Source of the DNA: Selaginella moellendorffii
Lineage: Eukaryota; Streptophyta; Lycopodiopsida; Selaginellales; Selaginellaceae
Assembly (NCBI RefSeq): GCF_000143415.4
Contig: NW_003314269.1
Location: forward strand, 3,551,312-3,615,311
Reading direction: 5' to 3'
DNA: 64,000 bases
A program made the translations under genes and the position numbers. The notes under the pieces are model-generated. The model was not told the DNA's origin, did not search any database, and was given only the letters and a program-made list of their open reading frames with translations. Of this stretch, positions 1 to 13,303 are shown piece by piece (positions within the stretch are counted from its first letter, which is position 1; the number at the start of each line of letters is the position of its first letter).

Positions 1-2679
1 TTTTCCACGACTTGGGTGGCTTCAATCTTCAAGTGTTCTACATATTTTCATGCTTGTTAACACTTGCTTGCTCTGATTTCTTGTCAGAGATTCTTTAAAT
101 ATTCTGATGTGCAGAATATTCTTTGTCTTCAACCTCTCGCCAAGAGGCGGTTATGGAAGAAGCTTGGAGTTTCGGAGAAGTGGGCGATCACTAGATGATT
201 GTAGTCTTTAAGCACTTGGTCTCTAGCATGATTGCCATGCTTCTTGCTATAGATTTTTATCGGTTTTCTTCTTTTTGTCTCTTTTTGACTTTTCCCTTGA
301 TTCTTAACTTTGGCTTCTTCTTTTAGTTGTGGCTAAGGCTTCCAGTATTTGTTCTTTGGGTACTCTTCACTTCGCCTATCCCACCGTGGTCGCCAAAGTG
401 GAGAACTACAAAATCACCTCTACAATGATCTTGTGAATCCTCTCTAATATAAATTAAATCCAAACATAAAAAGGAAAGAAATACTTAGCCATGTGCTGTT
501 ACAAAGATGTTGATGCTGAGATTGATGCACATCTCACAGCCCTTATCCCCAAAAGGTAGTGAGTAAGATAGGTATAGAAGAGAAGAGTAAATGTTGAGCA
601 AGTGGAGTGTATGTTATTATAGTTAAGGATATAAAAAGACAGAAAGGGGGATCAGTCTGGCATGTTATCACTAGCCTATATAAACACTACATGCCCAGTC
701 ATCCAAGTCAGGAATTTAGACTGAGAGAAATCCTAATCTCAATTCCTGACTCAGGAAATGCCTTTGTGCAAAAATCACAATGCAAAAATGCATGTACCTT
801 TTTATGCTTGTTTATGAACCTTTATCTCGTACTTGGGGTATTACATTAATGTTGGACAAATATATAACTTGATAATATAAGTTTAGTATTTGGGTTTTAT
901 GAAGACATGTTGAATAATGGTTATTAGTTGCTTTGTGGCTAGTGATTGTTTATAGATTTTGTCAAAGACTTTAACATTTGCTTCACTCAATGATGATTTA
1001 GTAGTGATAGACTTGCTTTGCTGAATGGTGTTATAAAGGATCATGTTGTGGGCTTGTATAGTTTCTCCATATTAACATGTTGACTTTACCTTTGTTAATA
1101 TCATTTTGGCTACATTTAGTCCATAATGCTGGATTATATTAAGTTTTAGATGTGGTGATTTACTCCTTGATGACGTGTTATTTGTAATTGAGTATTGTTG
1201 AAAGGTTAGTCTCGGATACTATGTAAAGTATTTTCAACTATGGTTAGTTTGGTTGCTAAAGAGTTTTGAGTGATGATTCACTCTTGCTTTCTTTTAGCTT
1301 TGCTCTAGTGTTGATAGCATTGAAGTGATGTCCTATTATTGATATTATTGTTGTTGAGATTCAAGTGAAACAAAATGTCTCTCCATAGGATTGATATTGA
1401 GTTTCATTAGTCTTGATGCAAAATAGTGCTAACACTTGGGTTGTAGCTTTGTGTATTGGCATTCATATATTTGTTAGTTAACAATTTTATTGACGTTCAA
1501 ATGAACTGAGTAGCAAGTTTGAGTCAGTTATGTTCGAAACAAAATTATTTAATAAAGGCTGAGATTTGTTTTTTCCTAGAAATATGATTTAGTTGTGAAC
1601 TATGCTAACTTTATGAAAAGAAAAGTTAATGATCGATATTGAAGATGTTGAGTTTTTATTAGATCTAAGTTGAAGATATATATTGATCATTTATTATTCT
1701 TCTTGTGTTTGTTATAAAGTGAGTTATATTTTGTTATAGATGGATTCATGGAGGATCATTTGATAATCACTTGTTGAACATAGCTTTGTTATATTTGGCT
1801 TTTAGATTGATGCAAAAATGCTCTTCATTAGCTTTGTATTATGAGGTTTAGCTAATAGATGTGTTGAGGAAGATAATATAGGTTGTACCATGATTTTTTC
1901 TTTAGTATTGAAGTTAGTTCATATAAGACTTGTGATCATTATTAAGCAAGACTTGGTTATAAGCTTCTTCAAGCTTTTGGTTCCTTGAATCTTTATGCTC
2001 ATTATTCCATTTGTTATGAATTGTTAGGGGAAGGTATTTTTGGCTTATTAGCTTCGATATTAAAGTTAGTATTTGCATTTAGCAATCATTAAAGATGATT
2101 GACTATTATCTAGAATAATTGATTATCCTTGTCAAAGGTTTTACTTGACTATTATTGATATAAAATGCTTTGCTGTTCTTTGAGATGGTGGATTCTTTCT
2201 TTGACAATAATTATGCATTTCTTTATTGATGGGATGATTAATGATCTTTTATGATAATGAGTTGTTCTCTTTAATAGCTTTTGGCTTTCCGCAATACCAC
2301 ATATTCTTTGTGGTTTACTTTGGATTGGTCTTTTGGGTTTTAGACATTAGTAGGATATTGATGACATTTGCTTAAGCAACTTGAGTTCCTTCATATTGTT
2401 GATTGAGATTTATTCAGATTGGGTAATACAATAATTGGCATAAACGAGTGTTTATTCGTTTTGCCACATTCATTCTGTTCTATTGATTGTTGCTAAGGTT
2501 GGTTTTGATAAATTAAGATGTTATTTTCTTTAGGTTATACATTCATGAGCATTTTTCTTACCAATCGATGATACTTTGTGTTTTTTAAAGTTATTTTACA
2601 TAAGTTATTTAGCATGCTATTTGCAATCTTTGATAGTTAAGTTTTATCATTAAATTTTCTTAATGATACATAGAAGGCA
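1..2679 (+). repeat. Degenerate internal region of a B-type LTR retrotransposon
   Basis: No gene is visible. From about 800 onward the sequence is a diverged copy of 21820-23660, the internal region of element B. It runs into a partial B-type LTR at 2680. This is therefore the 3' internal part of an older relative of B, joined to a truncated LTR. No gag, protease, RT or integrase motif is seen in any frame. Confidence 0.6.
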
Positions 2680-3210
2680 TTCCAAATGTATAGTAGGGAT
2701 AGTGAGTAGGTTAAGTATGATTGACCAACTTGAGGCATAGTTTAGCTCCTACTTACATGCTTGTCCTTGTTCTATATCTAACTTAGGTCTAAGCCTAAGT
2801 TTCATACTATGTTAGTTGGTAGAGTATCCATATCCTTGCATTAAGCCATTGGTATATTAAAATGCCACTAAACTTTATTTGGCTCCACTTTGTGTGTTAG
2901 TCTTGGTGTTGGGATGTTGGATGCTCTACAATTGTTCTAAATCACTCCGTGCTCTTGTCCCTTCATTATTTGGGTTGTACGTTTGGGAGTTATCCTATGC
3001 TCTGATTCCTTCATTCCTTAGCTTCATGCTTAAGAGTTTAGCTCTATTCTTTCATTTAGTGGCCTAAAGCCTTGAAACTTGGGTTCCATTCTGTTATCCT
3101 TGGGGATATGTGGTATATAACACGTGGCACATAGAGGGTTTAGGTTTTACTTTATGGTTATCCTATGGTAAATCACCATAGGATAAAGGGTAAAAACGAT
3201 AAGCGCTACA
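2680..3210 (+). repeat. Partial LTR, 3' half, B type
   Basis: It matches the 3' half of the element B LTRs (11587-12132 and 38390-38932): the same start (TTCCAAATGTATAGTAGGGA), the same small palindrome near the end (CCTATGGTAAATCACCATAGG) and a terminal CTACA. It is clearly more diverged than the two B LTRs are from each other, so it is an older insertion that has lost its 5' half. Confidence 0.7.
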
Positions 3211-3629
3211 AAGGAACAAGGGTATTTATCCCATGTATTACACTAATACCATTAAATACAAAAATTCCATTCAAAATGTCTAAAAGGCAATTTCCAATCC
3301 ATTTGGGTCCAAATGCCAAGAATAAATATTTGACTGAGTTGGAGTTTACTTGCCCCACCCAATTTTCACTCATGAGCAACTTTATATGGCTTTATCAAAA
3401 TGCACATCACCATATGGACTTAGAATTAAAGTTCAAAACACCACATGCCAAAGCCACCTCCTTCAAGATCCTTTTATTTTTACAATTAACATTGTCTATA
3501 AAGAGGTTTTATATTAAACCTCTTTTTAAACTACTTAGCATTTGCTAGGCAAGTACAAGTACATCCCACTAGCCATTAGATCCCAGGCCTGGTAGCCATG
3601 GTTTAGGGTTTAGGGTTTAGAGTTCTGTA
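3211..3629. other. Intergenic, no gene; short telomere-like run
   Basis: Only short open frames without recognisable motifs. At 3602-3620 there are about 2.7 copies of TTTAGGG, the common plant telomere repeat, directly before the hairpin at 3630. Confidence 0.5.
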
Positions 3630-3883
3630 CTTTGTGTCCTGAAAATATGCTCAGCTGGGTGATCAATAACATTAAAAATATCATTAAAAATATTTAACTA
3701 TTCTTGATTAAATTGAGGAATATTTTGTTCTGTGAAAATTTTATGGACTCAACACAAATATATCAATATGTTGAACAAAATATTCCTCAATTTAATCAAG
3801 AATAGTTAAATATTTTTAATGATATTCATAATGTTATTGATCACCCAGCTGAGCATAATTGATATATTTTCAAGACACAAAGC
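3630..3883. repeat. Long inverted repeat (hairpin) derived from Helitron helicase sequence
   Basis: Arms at about 3630-3730 and 3773-3883 are near-perfect reverse complements separated by about 42 bp. Each arm matches 6655-6745, where the minus strand reads as the helicase segment just before a Walker A motif in the Helitron relic. The hairpin is thus an inverted duplication of a piece of a transposon gene. It could fold in RNA or extrude in DNA. Confidence 0.75.
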
Positions 3884-3956
3884 GTAGAAACCTTGATATT
3901 TTGCCCTTACGAAGCTTTTATACAACTATTTAGAATATTCCAAGAATTGGAAAATT

Positions 3957-3970
3957 CCTCTCTCTCTTTT

Positions 3971-4011
<41 letters not shown>

Positions 4012-4115
4012 ACCCACGGCTGCAACTAAGGAGTAACAAGAGTAGGAGTTGGAGTGGGAGTAGGAGTTGGAACAGGAGTAAGAGTGGGAGTAGGAGTAAG
4101 AGCAAGAGTAAGAGT
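3957..4115. repeat. Microsatellites: (CT)n followed by purine-rich AGGAGT-type hexamers
   Basis: An almost pure CT run at about 3957-4008 is followed by imperfect hexamer repeats (GGAGTA/AGAGTA units) at about 4030-4115. The low-complexity open frames on both strands here are by-products of the repeat. Confidence 0.85.
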
Positions 4116-4724
4116 AGTCTCTTTTTCAAGATGCCCATAGTTGTAACAGGTGACCATAGTGGATTGCCATAGGTTCCGACGTGGTGAAAATCCATGACCA
4201 AGCTGAAGAAGTCTAATGCCATGAGCTGGTAATTGTTTCAAGTGGTAGAAATAAGAAAAGACAAAAGAAAAGAAATAGAAAAATTGAAAAGGGAAATGGA
4301 GTGTGAAATTTTGAGTTAGAGAGAAAACCACATGGGAAAAACTCTAAGCCACAACTGAATGCTAAAGTCAAGAAAAGTGACAAAAGAGAGAAAAACTAAG
4401 GAAAAATGGAAAACTAAGGAAAAACAAAGCATGAATCTGAATTCCAACCTCACAAGTCCCCACACCTCTGAGAAGTCCTCTGGGCTCCAAGTCTTTTTCC
4501 TCACCATCAAGGAGGCTCACTCAAGGATCTAAGCCCCTCACAACACCACTTGGATATGGCATATACTAGGTATGGTGCACAATGAGGTGCATCCCTCAAA
4601 GGTGGTGGAAACACTGCTCCAATCTTTATTTTCAATTTTGACCACACTTAGAAGTTTTTGCATGGCTTCTTTGACACTCAAGGAAGTTTTCTTCAGTCTG
4701 CAATAGCTCCACATCACCCTAGAG
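4116..4724. other. Intergenic, no gene recognised
   Basis: Short minus-strand frames only, without family motifs. The stretch ends exactly where an LTR fragment begins (TGTTGCAAATG at 4725). Confidence 0.4.
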
Positions 4725-5580
4725 TGTTGCAAATGTAACTTTGGGTATCGAAAGATACTTGTCGACTAGTCCTTACAGAAACTCTCTCCTTACTGCCACG
4801 ACGGCAGGAGGTCAGTACTGCTGGTTCCCTTTGTGGTCTTCGCCCAAGCTAGTTGAGAAATTGGTCAGCACATGTGCACTTAGACCGGAAGGGCACTAAG
4901 GATGGAAATCCTAAGTTGTTATTAAGTCAAGCATACTTGATACGGTGACGAGAAATTCATGATGTTGATTTACACTTGCTAGTGTTGGGAACCCCCGCGA
5001 TATTGAGGCTAGTCCCTCAATATTTGCTAAATGATAGCTTACCGTGTCTGCTAAACACCCTCGCTATCACGCCCTTTGTGTTAGTTTCATTTCAGTCCTA
5101 AATGCTATTTATGGAAAGTGTCTAGATTTGCTCATTTGGCATATCTACGGAATGTAGAGGTCAGCTTGAACACAATGGTGTTCGCCCCGTGTCCAAATTC
5201 ACAATCTAAGGATATTCCATATTTAGTAAGTTTCAAGCTTGTCCCAGAGACTAACTCTTGGTACTAAGGGTGGCTTGGGGTGAAAGCCCAAAGCGTGTGT
5301 TTCACACAGGGGCTGTGGGGGGTTTCAAATGTATAGTAGGGATAGTAGTTGGAATGCATGTCCGACTACCTGAAACATTAGTTTGGCTCTTGCTAAGTTG
5401 TGTCGCTCCTTGTTCTGCATCCGGCTTGGGTCTAAGCCCAAGCTCCACGTTGCTCTAGTTGGTGGAGTACCCTCCTCCTCACGTTAGGCCACCGGTATGC
5501 CAAAATTGTGCCAGACTCCGTCTGACACCATTTTGCATGCAGGTGCTGGATACGGGGAGCTGGTGCTCGTGGGATTGCAC
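4725..5580 (+). repeat. LTR copy (A type), solo or detached
   Basis: Starts TGTTGCAAATGTAACTTTGG and aligns along its length with the A-type LTR split at 10728-10985 / 38938-39528 (TGTCGCAAATATGACTTCGA). The ends match too (GGTGCTGGATAC...GGTGCTC.TGGGATTG). Total lengths agree (about 850 bp each). No primer site or coding region follows; instead an inverted LTR fragment begins at 5590. Confidence 0.7.
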
Positions 5581-5589
5581 CGGACCCTC

Positions 5590-6130
5590 GTTCGTAGAGT
5601 ACTAGGAGTTAGTCTCTGAGACTAACTTGAAACTTACTAAATATGGAATGACACTAGATTGTGAATTTGGGCATGGGATGAACACCATTGTATTCAAGAC
5701 AATATCTACATTCCGTAGATATACCAAATTAGCAAATCTAAACACTTTCCATAAATAAGTAATTAAGATCGAATGAAACTAACACAAAATACATGGTAGC
5801 AAGGGTGTTTGGCAAACATGATAAACTATCATTTGGCAAATATTAAAGGACCAAGCTTAATATCGCAGGGTTCCTAACACTAAAAAGTGCAAGTCAACAA
5901 AATGAGTTTCTTATTACCATGTTAAATATGCTTGACTAAATGACAACTTAGGATTTCCTTCCTTAATGTCTTTCTAGTTTAAATGCATATGTGATGACTA
6001 GTTTCTCAATTAACTTAGATAGAGATTGATAAAGGATCTAACAATACTAACCTCTTCACGTCGTGGCAGTAAAAAAAGAATATCCAAATTGATAGGTAAT
6101 TTTTGATACCCAAAGTCACAATCGCGACAC
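5590..6130 (-). repeat. Inverted LTR fragment, 5' part
   Basis: On the minus strand, starting at 6130, it reads TGTCGCGATTGTGACTTTGG and continues like the first 540 bp of the LTRs at 4725 and 10986, up to the GAGACTAAC block. It lies head-to-head with the plus-strand LTR at 4725-5580 and borders the 3' end of the Helitron relic. Confidence 0.7.
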
Positions 6131-8720
6131 CCTTTAAATTGCCCCATCACAATTCACAATATAAAACATTTGGTAATGTATTTTTCACAATGAGACGTAT
6201 GTCATTACATAGTCCTCCTAATGGAGACATATTCCTTAGGAGGATAAAAATAACATCTTTTTTGAGAGAGAGTTTATGTGGTGGGAGACCAGAAGGTCTG
6301 ATAAAATTTAGGAATTCTATTGGAAAGTTTTCAAGATATTTAATGTCAACAAAATTAACACTTTTGTATATATATGTATCATCTTGTAATCTAGAGACAA
6401 TAGTGTTATTGAATGGAAATGTGTCATCATTAAATGGGGTAAGTATAACTCAATTGGCTACAATATAAAGGTTTGAAATATCAAAAACAAAGTTCAGAAA
6501 GTTTAAAAGTAGTGTGTGAAGTTTGCTCATTATAGAGTAAAGTATTTGCAATTCCTGTCTACACATGCTAAAAACATTTATATTTTTTTAGTTGTAAAAA
6601 GTGTTAAAAAAAATGTTTCACCAATACCACCAAGGCTATCAATGAAAATGTATCAATTATGCTCAATTGGGTGATCAATAACATTAAGAATATCATTAAA
6701 AATATTTAACTGTTCTTGATTAAATTGAGGGACATTTTGTTTAAAATTTTGATATATTTGTATTGAGTTGACAACATTTTCATTATCAAATTTTCAAAAG
6801 GTAAAGGTAAGTGGTAGTTTTGATTAGTTTTGCCATGCAATTTCATTTTTATATTTATATCATATAAAGCATATTCATAATGAAAAATTGGACTTATTTA
6901 CACATGAAATCCTCAAAAAGGAAGTCTTCATATTTATCCCATAAGAAGTAAAGATTTTTTGGAGTGCAAAAGACACAAAGTAATACAAATAATTGTCTTA
7001 ATTGTGATGGCATTCTAAAAAAGCAAGCATCTTCTAAACAATTTTCCCATTTAGTATCAACTAAAAGCCTCATTGCCTTTGCAACTTGTTAAAATATGTC
7101 ATAATAAATATTGTTAACTGGCTTGAGATCATTAAAAAATGTAGCACCTTTTTATGAAATAAAATAAAACATAAATGATATAGTTCAACATTGGATGGCA
7201 ACACAGAATACATTTGGGGAATGATATTTCTTAATGTCAAATTAGCAAGTTATAAGTAAGAGGGTTAAATATATAATATAAAGGGATTTTAAGATATGTA
7301 TATTTTTTAATATTTAGGTCATTTATATTTAATTCAAACCATTTTGTTAACATTGTACCATTTTGAGTAGTTCTTTGAAGTGATATTTATTTAAAACATT
7401 GTATAAAATAAACATCTTGAAAATTTAGAAGATAGATAGAAAGGCAGATTAAAAAGGTCGAATGACTATGCATTTTAAATTTAAAAAGTCTCCATATTGC
7501 CTCTGGAGTGGATACATAACTTGTATTTAAAAAAGTTAAAATTTCATCCCAATTTAAAATTTTATCAGGTTAGTGGGTTATTGAATGGATTTCAATTATA
7601 GCACAATCATAACCTTTATAGACATATCAAAATAAATATTTAATAATTTTTATAGTAGCACAAATTTCAATATTACTTTGATCATTATATTTTTTACAAA
7701 AGTATTTATTATAAGGTACTACCCATTGATAATCAATATAGTACCCATTTTTTACAAATGTGCGGCCATTATCAAGTCTATAATAATCTGGATATCTATC
7801 AACATTAAAAGTAGTTTCATAATTAAATATTCTTGGATAACTTTTTGAGAAAATTCCATTTTCCATATAAAGACTATTAGGGTAAATAGACCTATATAAA
7901 CTATGTATCATATAAAATGTAATTATTTTAAAAATTTCAAATTTATCTTAAGGATCAAGCAATTGTGCAGAAATGTACTAGTTAATAGCATCACGATCTT
8001 TAATCTTGTTTTCATGAAATAAAATCCCGAGAAAGTGACAATGTGGAAGGCCTCTTTTTTGAAATTCAATTATATATATAAAAGAAATATAGTTTCTGAA
8101 AATATATTTTTTAGTAATACAATTCACAAATTCTTTAAATTTGACATGAAATAATCTAGAAACCAAGTCTAGATGATCCTCAAAGCCTTTATTGCATATA
8201 AGTTTTTAAATTTTTTTGGCTATTTGGGATTGCATGTAAAAGTAATGAAAATATTTGGCTTTGAAAATGAGTAACTATAGCTATTACATTTTGATAATTT
8301 TATTGCATTGCTTTAGGGCCACCCCGAAAACTTGAAGGTAAAATAACAATCCTGCCATGATAGTAATTTAAATTATTGCTTTCAACTTTTATATAAGAAT
8401 TGGGAAGATATTATTGTGTGGGTTTGCCTGTATATAAAATTTGATTAAAACCAAGTTGTATTATATCTCTTATAGATAAATAGTATGCATAATATTGGAG
8501 TAATATAATTCTATGTCATGAATTAAAAATATTTTCATGCCAACCTTTGTCACCAAAAGGAAATATTAATGGGTAAACCATTGGATCACAATTATAATTA
8601 AGTGTTGAGATACATTTAGAATTGCTTATAGTTGGATATATATATAAATTGCAATGCTATGTGGTGGCTCTCCATCATTACTAACAAACATAATAGCAAC
8701 ATCATTTGTCCATGGTGCAT
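6103..8720 (-). pseudogene. Helitron replicase/helicase (RepHel) relic
   Basis: Scattered minus-strand pieces follow the order of a Helitron RepHel protein. Around 8640-8715 there is a piece like NDVAIMFVSNDGEPP. At 7978-8166 is EFQKRGLPHCHFL, the signature of the Helitron helicase-like N-terminal (Rep) domain. At 7627-7911 is a YQWVVPYNKYFCKKYN piece followed by IKYLF. At about 7440-7600 is a TSYVSTPEAIWRLF piece. At about 6610-6660 is a damaged Walker A (GGIGET instead of GGTGKT). At 6103-6470 is GLPPHKLSLKKD...LLRNMSPLGGLCN, the C-terminal Pif1-like motif. Frame breaks and stops are frequent, and most of the helicase between Walker A and the C-terminal motif is missing. The family role is rolling-circle transposition; this copy cannot be functional. 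Helitron ends were not identified. Confidence 0.8.
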
Positions 8721-8809
8721 TATAGAAGTTACTTCATTTTTTAATAATATATAAACACCACATATAGGATAATTTGAAAGTGTAGCAAAACAATTTTCTT
8801 CTTTCTATA

Positions 8810-9360
8810 TATAGTGCATGTGGTTTTCACCCTTTATCTTATGATGATTTACCATAGGATAACCATGAAACAGAACTTAAACCCTTTATATGCCACATGT
8901 TACATGCCATATATCACATGCCACATGTCTAACGATAGCAAAGCAAAACCCAGATTTTAGAATCTTAAGCCATTGAATGAAGAAATAAAGCTAAACTCCC
9001 AAACTTAGAGCTAAGGAGTGAAGGAATTGGAGTATGGAGTGATTTTTTAGCATTCAGCCTAAGGAGCAAGGGGATAGGAGCACGGAGTGACATAAGAATA
9101 GTCTTATAGCATCTAACATCCCAATGTTAGGATTAATATACAAAATGAAGCCAAACAAAGTTTAGTGTTATTTTAGCATACCAGTGGACTAATGCAAAGA
9201 TATGAGTGTTCCACCAGCTAGCATGGTGTGAAACTTGGGCTTAAACCCAATCTCGATGCAAAACAAAGATAGGCATGCAAACAAGAGCTAAACTATGCCT
9301 TAGGTTGGTCATCCATACTTAATCTAACCACTATTTTTATTATACATTTAGAACCCCCCC
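8810..9360 (-). repeat. Inverted partial LTR, 3' half, B type
   Basis: The reverse complement matches the 3' half of the B LTRs (TCTAAATGTATAATAAAAAT through the CCTATGGTAAATCATCATAAG palindrome to CACATGCACTATA). With 5590-6130 it brackets the Helitron relic. No tRNA primer site lies next to it, so the bracket is probably composite rather than a real LTR element. Confidence 0.65.
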
Positions 9361-10727
9361 ACAAAACCAAATTCCATATTTGCTAAAGTTGTTTTTGTTA
9401 ACATTATTCTCAACCAATGGTTCTAGAAATAAATTTACTCCTTATGGAGGAAAAACTCCACAAACACCAAGACAAGTGAGCACGAAAAAACCATTATTGC
9501 CTAGGGACTTAAGCCTCCTTATGCTCTAGTGCTAATTGTCACCATGGCCATCCAAAGGTTCATCGTCCTCAGCACCAGCCTCTTCCGTAATGCCATTGTT
9601 CCTCTTCATCACACCACCACTTACTCTTTACTTTTCACCAAACCCTTTTTTGTATTTTGTCTTACTAGGGTTTCCACCCCCACAATGGATAACTACCCCA
9701 AGGGTCACGGCCTTAGGATTATTGCTAATTACCCATTAATTAATCACACTTAGTTTTAAAAAAAAGAGAAACCCATGATCTTGACTTTGTCTTGATTGTG
9801 AGCACACTCTAGCCCCTTGACACTCCTATTGGATCTATGTTTAAGCAAGGCAAATGGCTATAAAAAGTTTGTAACATACCTCAAAATATAGTGATTACAT
9901 CAAAAGATAATCAAAATATAAACATTAGGCAATGTCGATGCATGTTACTCAAAAGTTAAAAGAGATATCAAAATAAACAAAATAATAGAGCATACCACTA
10001 ATGTTAAGTATGAGGTTAGAGTTTGCATCCCTTGTAATTCCAAATCAACTATTACATTGTTGTAACAGAAGCAAACAAAGGTCATATTAAATTATCAGGA
10101 ATGCCATTGTGCTTGCTAACATGGACATTGTTTCCAATCAACACTTCTTCAACATGAGGAGGTGTGTTTCCAAGCTGGGGAGTTACCATAACATTGCATA
10201 GAGTTAAATAAAACTTTTTTTAGATTAGCAACATACCTGCTTATAGACTTAGAAACTTACTATAAATATCCCCTAGACTCTAATCTAACATATAGGATTT
10301 ACTATTGTTTACCTATTGAAGATGTGATGGAGTAGAGAGATAATCAACTACATCACTACTTGAGGACAAAAGTATACAATCCATTCTTAGAGCAGGGACA
10401 AAAAGACAAAAAGAGGAACATTCGGAATGGAATGTTCAATATACAATCAACATATAATCTGAAACTAATGCATGAGTAAATTCTGACACATTATATGGCA
10501 GTACCCAATAAAAATAATGCAACTTGTCTGTGGGATATAAGATGGTATTGGTAGAAATATAATATTGTAAAAATACAAACAAATAAAGATACATTTCTGT
10601 TTCTTACTAAAATAGTGATGATGGAATCAAGTCCATCTCATATGCCTAGTGGTAGTCATGAGCACACCATCCACCGCCCATCCAAGCGTTGCAGTTATAG
10701 AGTGTGCAGCAAGATTCTCCACTTCTG
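9361..10727. other. Repeat-like intergenic sequence, no gene recognised
   Basis: Mixed AT-rich sequence. The overlapping frames near 9530-9750 give no known motif; on the minus strand an acidic stretch (EDDEPLDGHGDN) could be the tail of a lost gene but cannot be assigned. Confidence 0.4.
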
Positions 10728-10985
10728 TCGCAAATATGACTTCGAGTATTGAAAAATGCTTGTTGGGCAGTCCTTACGGACACTCTTTCTTTACTGCCAT
10801 GACAGTAAGAGGTTAATATTGTTAGTTCCTTTTATGGTCTCCACTCAAACTAATTAAGACACTAGTTATCACATATGCACTTGACTAAATAAATATAAGG
10901 ATGGAATTCCTAAATGCTATTAGTTAAGCATACTTGACTTGGTTAGAGAAACTCATTCATTGGTTTACATTTATTAGTGTTGAGA
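10728..10985 (+). repeat. 5' part of an older A-type LTR, interrupted by element B
   Basis: Begins TGTCGCAAATATGACTTCGA and is colinear with the LTR at 4725. It stops at 10985 with TGAGA, where element B starts, and resumes at 38933-38938. The older LTR was therefore the target of B. Confidence 0.75.
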
Positions 10986-12132
10986 TGTCGCGAATGTGAC
11001 TTCGGGTATCGAAAGTTACCTATCGACTAATCCTTACCGACACTCTTACCTTACTGCCACGATGGCAGGAGGTCGGTATTGCTAGACCCTTCATCAGTCC
11101 CTCTTGTGCTAATGGAATTTACTGAGCATTTCGAGTGTACTTAGACCGGACGAGCATAAGGACAGAATTTTTACGTGTTATTAGCTAAGCATACTTAGCC
11201 CAGTAAGGAGTTCCCATCTCGTTTTGTCTTGCACTTGCTAGTGACAAGAACCCTCATGTATTGAGATTGGTCCCTCAATATCGCTGGATGATAGCTTACT
11301 ATATCTACCAAACACCCTCGCTATTATGCCCTTTGTGTTAGTTTCATTTCGGTCCCAAATGCTATTTATGGAAAGTGTCTAGATTTGCTCATTTGGCATA
11401 TTTACGGAATGTAAAGATCGGCCTGAACACAACGATGTTCGTCCCGTGTCTAAATTCGCAATCTAGCACTATTCCATATTTAGTAAGTTTCAAGCTTGTC
11501 CCAGAGACTAACTCCTGATACTAAGGGAGGCTTGGGGTGAAAGCCCAAAGCGTGTTCCTCAAGGGGGGGGGGGGGGTTGTCGGGGGTTCCAAATGTATAG
11601 TAGGGATAGTGAGTAGGTCGGGCATGGCTGACCAACCTGAGGCATAGTTTAGCTCCCGCTTGTGTGCCTGTTTTTGTTCTGTGTCCAGCTTGGGTCTAAG
11701 CCCAAGTTCCATTCCATGCTAGCTGGTGGAGTACCCATATCCTCACGTTAGGCCACCGGTATGCCGAAATAGCGCTAGACTCCGTTTGGCTCTGTTTTGC
11801 GTGTTGGTCCTAGCATTGGGATGTTGGTTGCTCCAGGACTGTTCCAAGTCACTCCAAGCTCCTGTCCCTTCGCTCCTTGGGCTGCATGCTCGGGAGTTGC
11901 TCCATGGTCCGGTTCCATCACTCCTTGGCTTCATGCTTGGGAGTTTGGCATCGTTCCTTCGTTCAGTGGCCCAAGGCCTTGAACCTCGGGTTCCACACCA
12001 CTGTCCTATGGACACGTGGCATATAACACATGGCATATGTCATGTGGCACAAAGAGGGTTTAGGTTCCACTTTGTGGTGTTATCTTATGGTAAATCACCA
12101 TAGGATAAAGGGTCAAAACCACGTGTGCTACA
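10986..12132 (+). repeat. 5' LTR of element B
   Basis: TG...CA ends, preceded by TSD TGAGA, followed by the primer site. It contains a G homopolymer at about 11566-11576 that is shorter in the 3' LTR, and a CCTATGGTAAATCACCATAGG palindrome near the end. Confidence 0.9.
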
Positions 12133-12134
12133 AT

Positions 12135-12146
12135 TGGTATCAGAGC
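12135..12146 (+). other. Primer binding site (initiator-Met tRNA type) of element B
   Basis: TGGTATCAGAGC, the usual plant LTR-retrotransposon primer site complementary to the 3' end of initiator methionine tRNA, two bases after the LTR. Confidence 0.9.
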
Positions 12147-13303
12147 AAATGGCACGGGTTCGATTCTCATTGATTAGTGGCTACTTAAAAATATAATATA
12201 CCCTTGAGCAAGGTATATTCCTACCCCTAAATTTGAAATCGTACGTATTGGACATCCATGTGTATGTCCTTCCTCTTGTGTGGAGTATCCACGGACGAAG
12301 GTATCCACTATGGGATTGCGGTACGGGTGGATGACTAGTTGTCTCATATGGAATAGCTGGTCTACACAATGGAAGGATTGGTAGATTGAGTGCGGAAATG
12401 GAAGTGCTGGTTCCCTTTGGCTCAATAGGGGTTGTTAGTCAATAATCAATGAAGACATTGACATCTTTAAAGGGGGGGTGAGTGTAGCATATGTGATCAT
12501 GAGATGAGATTTAGATATACTGTCACTGTGAATCTTTGGAACCTTGGGGGATAAATGGGGATAAAATAGCCACTAAGGGCTCTCTCATCAAGCAATTGCC
12601 CCTTTTCCAATTGGCTTAAGGGGAGAGAGATAAGGTGCACTATAATGGTGAGTTGTGGGGTGGATAGTAGTGAAGCGCTAAACCATTTTGTCTAGGCTTG
12701 CTATTAGAAGACTTGGGTTGCAATGCTCAATTCTTTTCTAGGGAACCTTGTTATTGCTCCTTAAGTAGCTTGGTGTTGGATTAGTGTTCAGTTTGGTCGG
12801 ATAAAGAGTGGCATGAGCTTGTCCGTATTATGAACACAAGTTAATGGTGTTGGGTGTTGTAAATTTCTATCGGTGGAGTGTGGCATTTATGTTGCATTTC
12901 ATCAAGTTGAGTTGGCACTTGATATTCATGTAAACCTTTGAAGTAATGACATTAGCATTGCTCGTAGTGTTACTCAATTGATGATCAAGTCATTGTGATA
13001 CTTATATCATATCCATGTGATAATGAGCAATATATTTATGAAGTTGCTTGGTTACGATGATCAACTCTAAAGTGGTTGATAGTGAAGCTAGTCTACTTGC
13101 ACGAAGTAACATTGTAGTAGCTTTGACTAGATTCTCGATGGTGGTTCATTATGCTAAGCTTAAGTTGGTTCCTTGTTTCTTGTTTCCTTAAGGGTTTGCC
13201 CATAAGGTGTTGGAAAAGAGTTGTAGCATTCACTTACTATAGCTTGTTGGTTTATCCGTTAATACTTAGAGTAGATTGTTGGATAGAGAAGGTGTAAGGT
13301 TGA
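12147..13303 (+). other. Element B internal region, first segment
   Basis: Non-coding as far as can be seen: only short frames without motifs. Ends with GTTGA at the insertion point of element C. Confidence 0.6.

Noticed and set aside
4010-4331. Leu- and Thr/Pro-rich frames on the minus strand
   Set aside because: Generated by the purine-rich hexamer microsatellite.
5590-9360. A complete minus-strand LTR element bounded by the two inverted LTR fragments
   Set aside because: No primer site next to the presumed 5' LTR, no matching target duplication, and Helitron rather than retroviral sequence inside.
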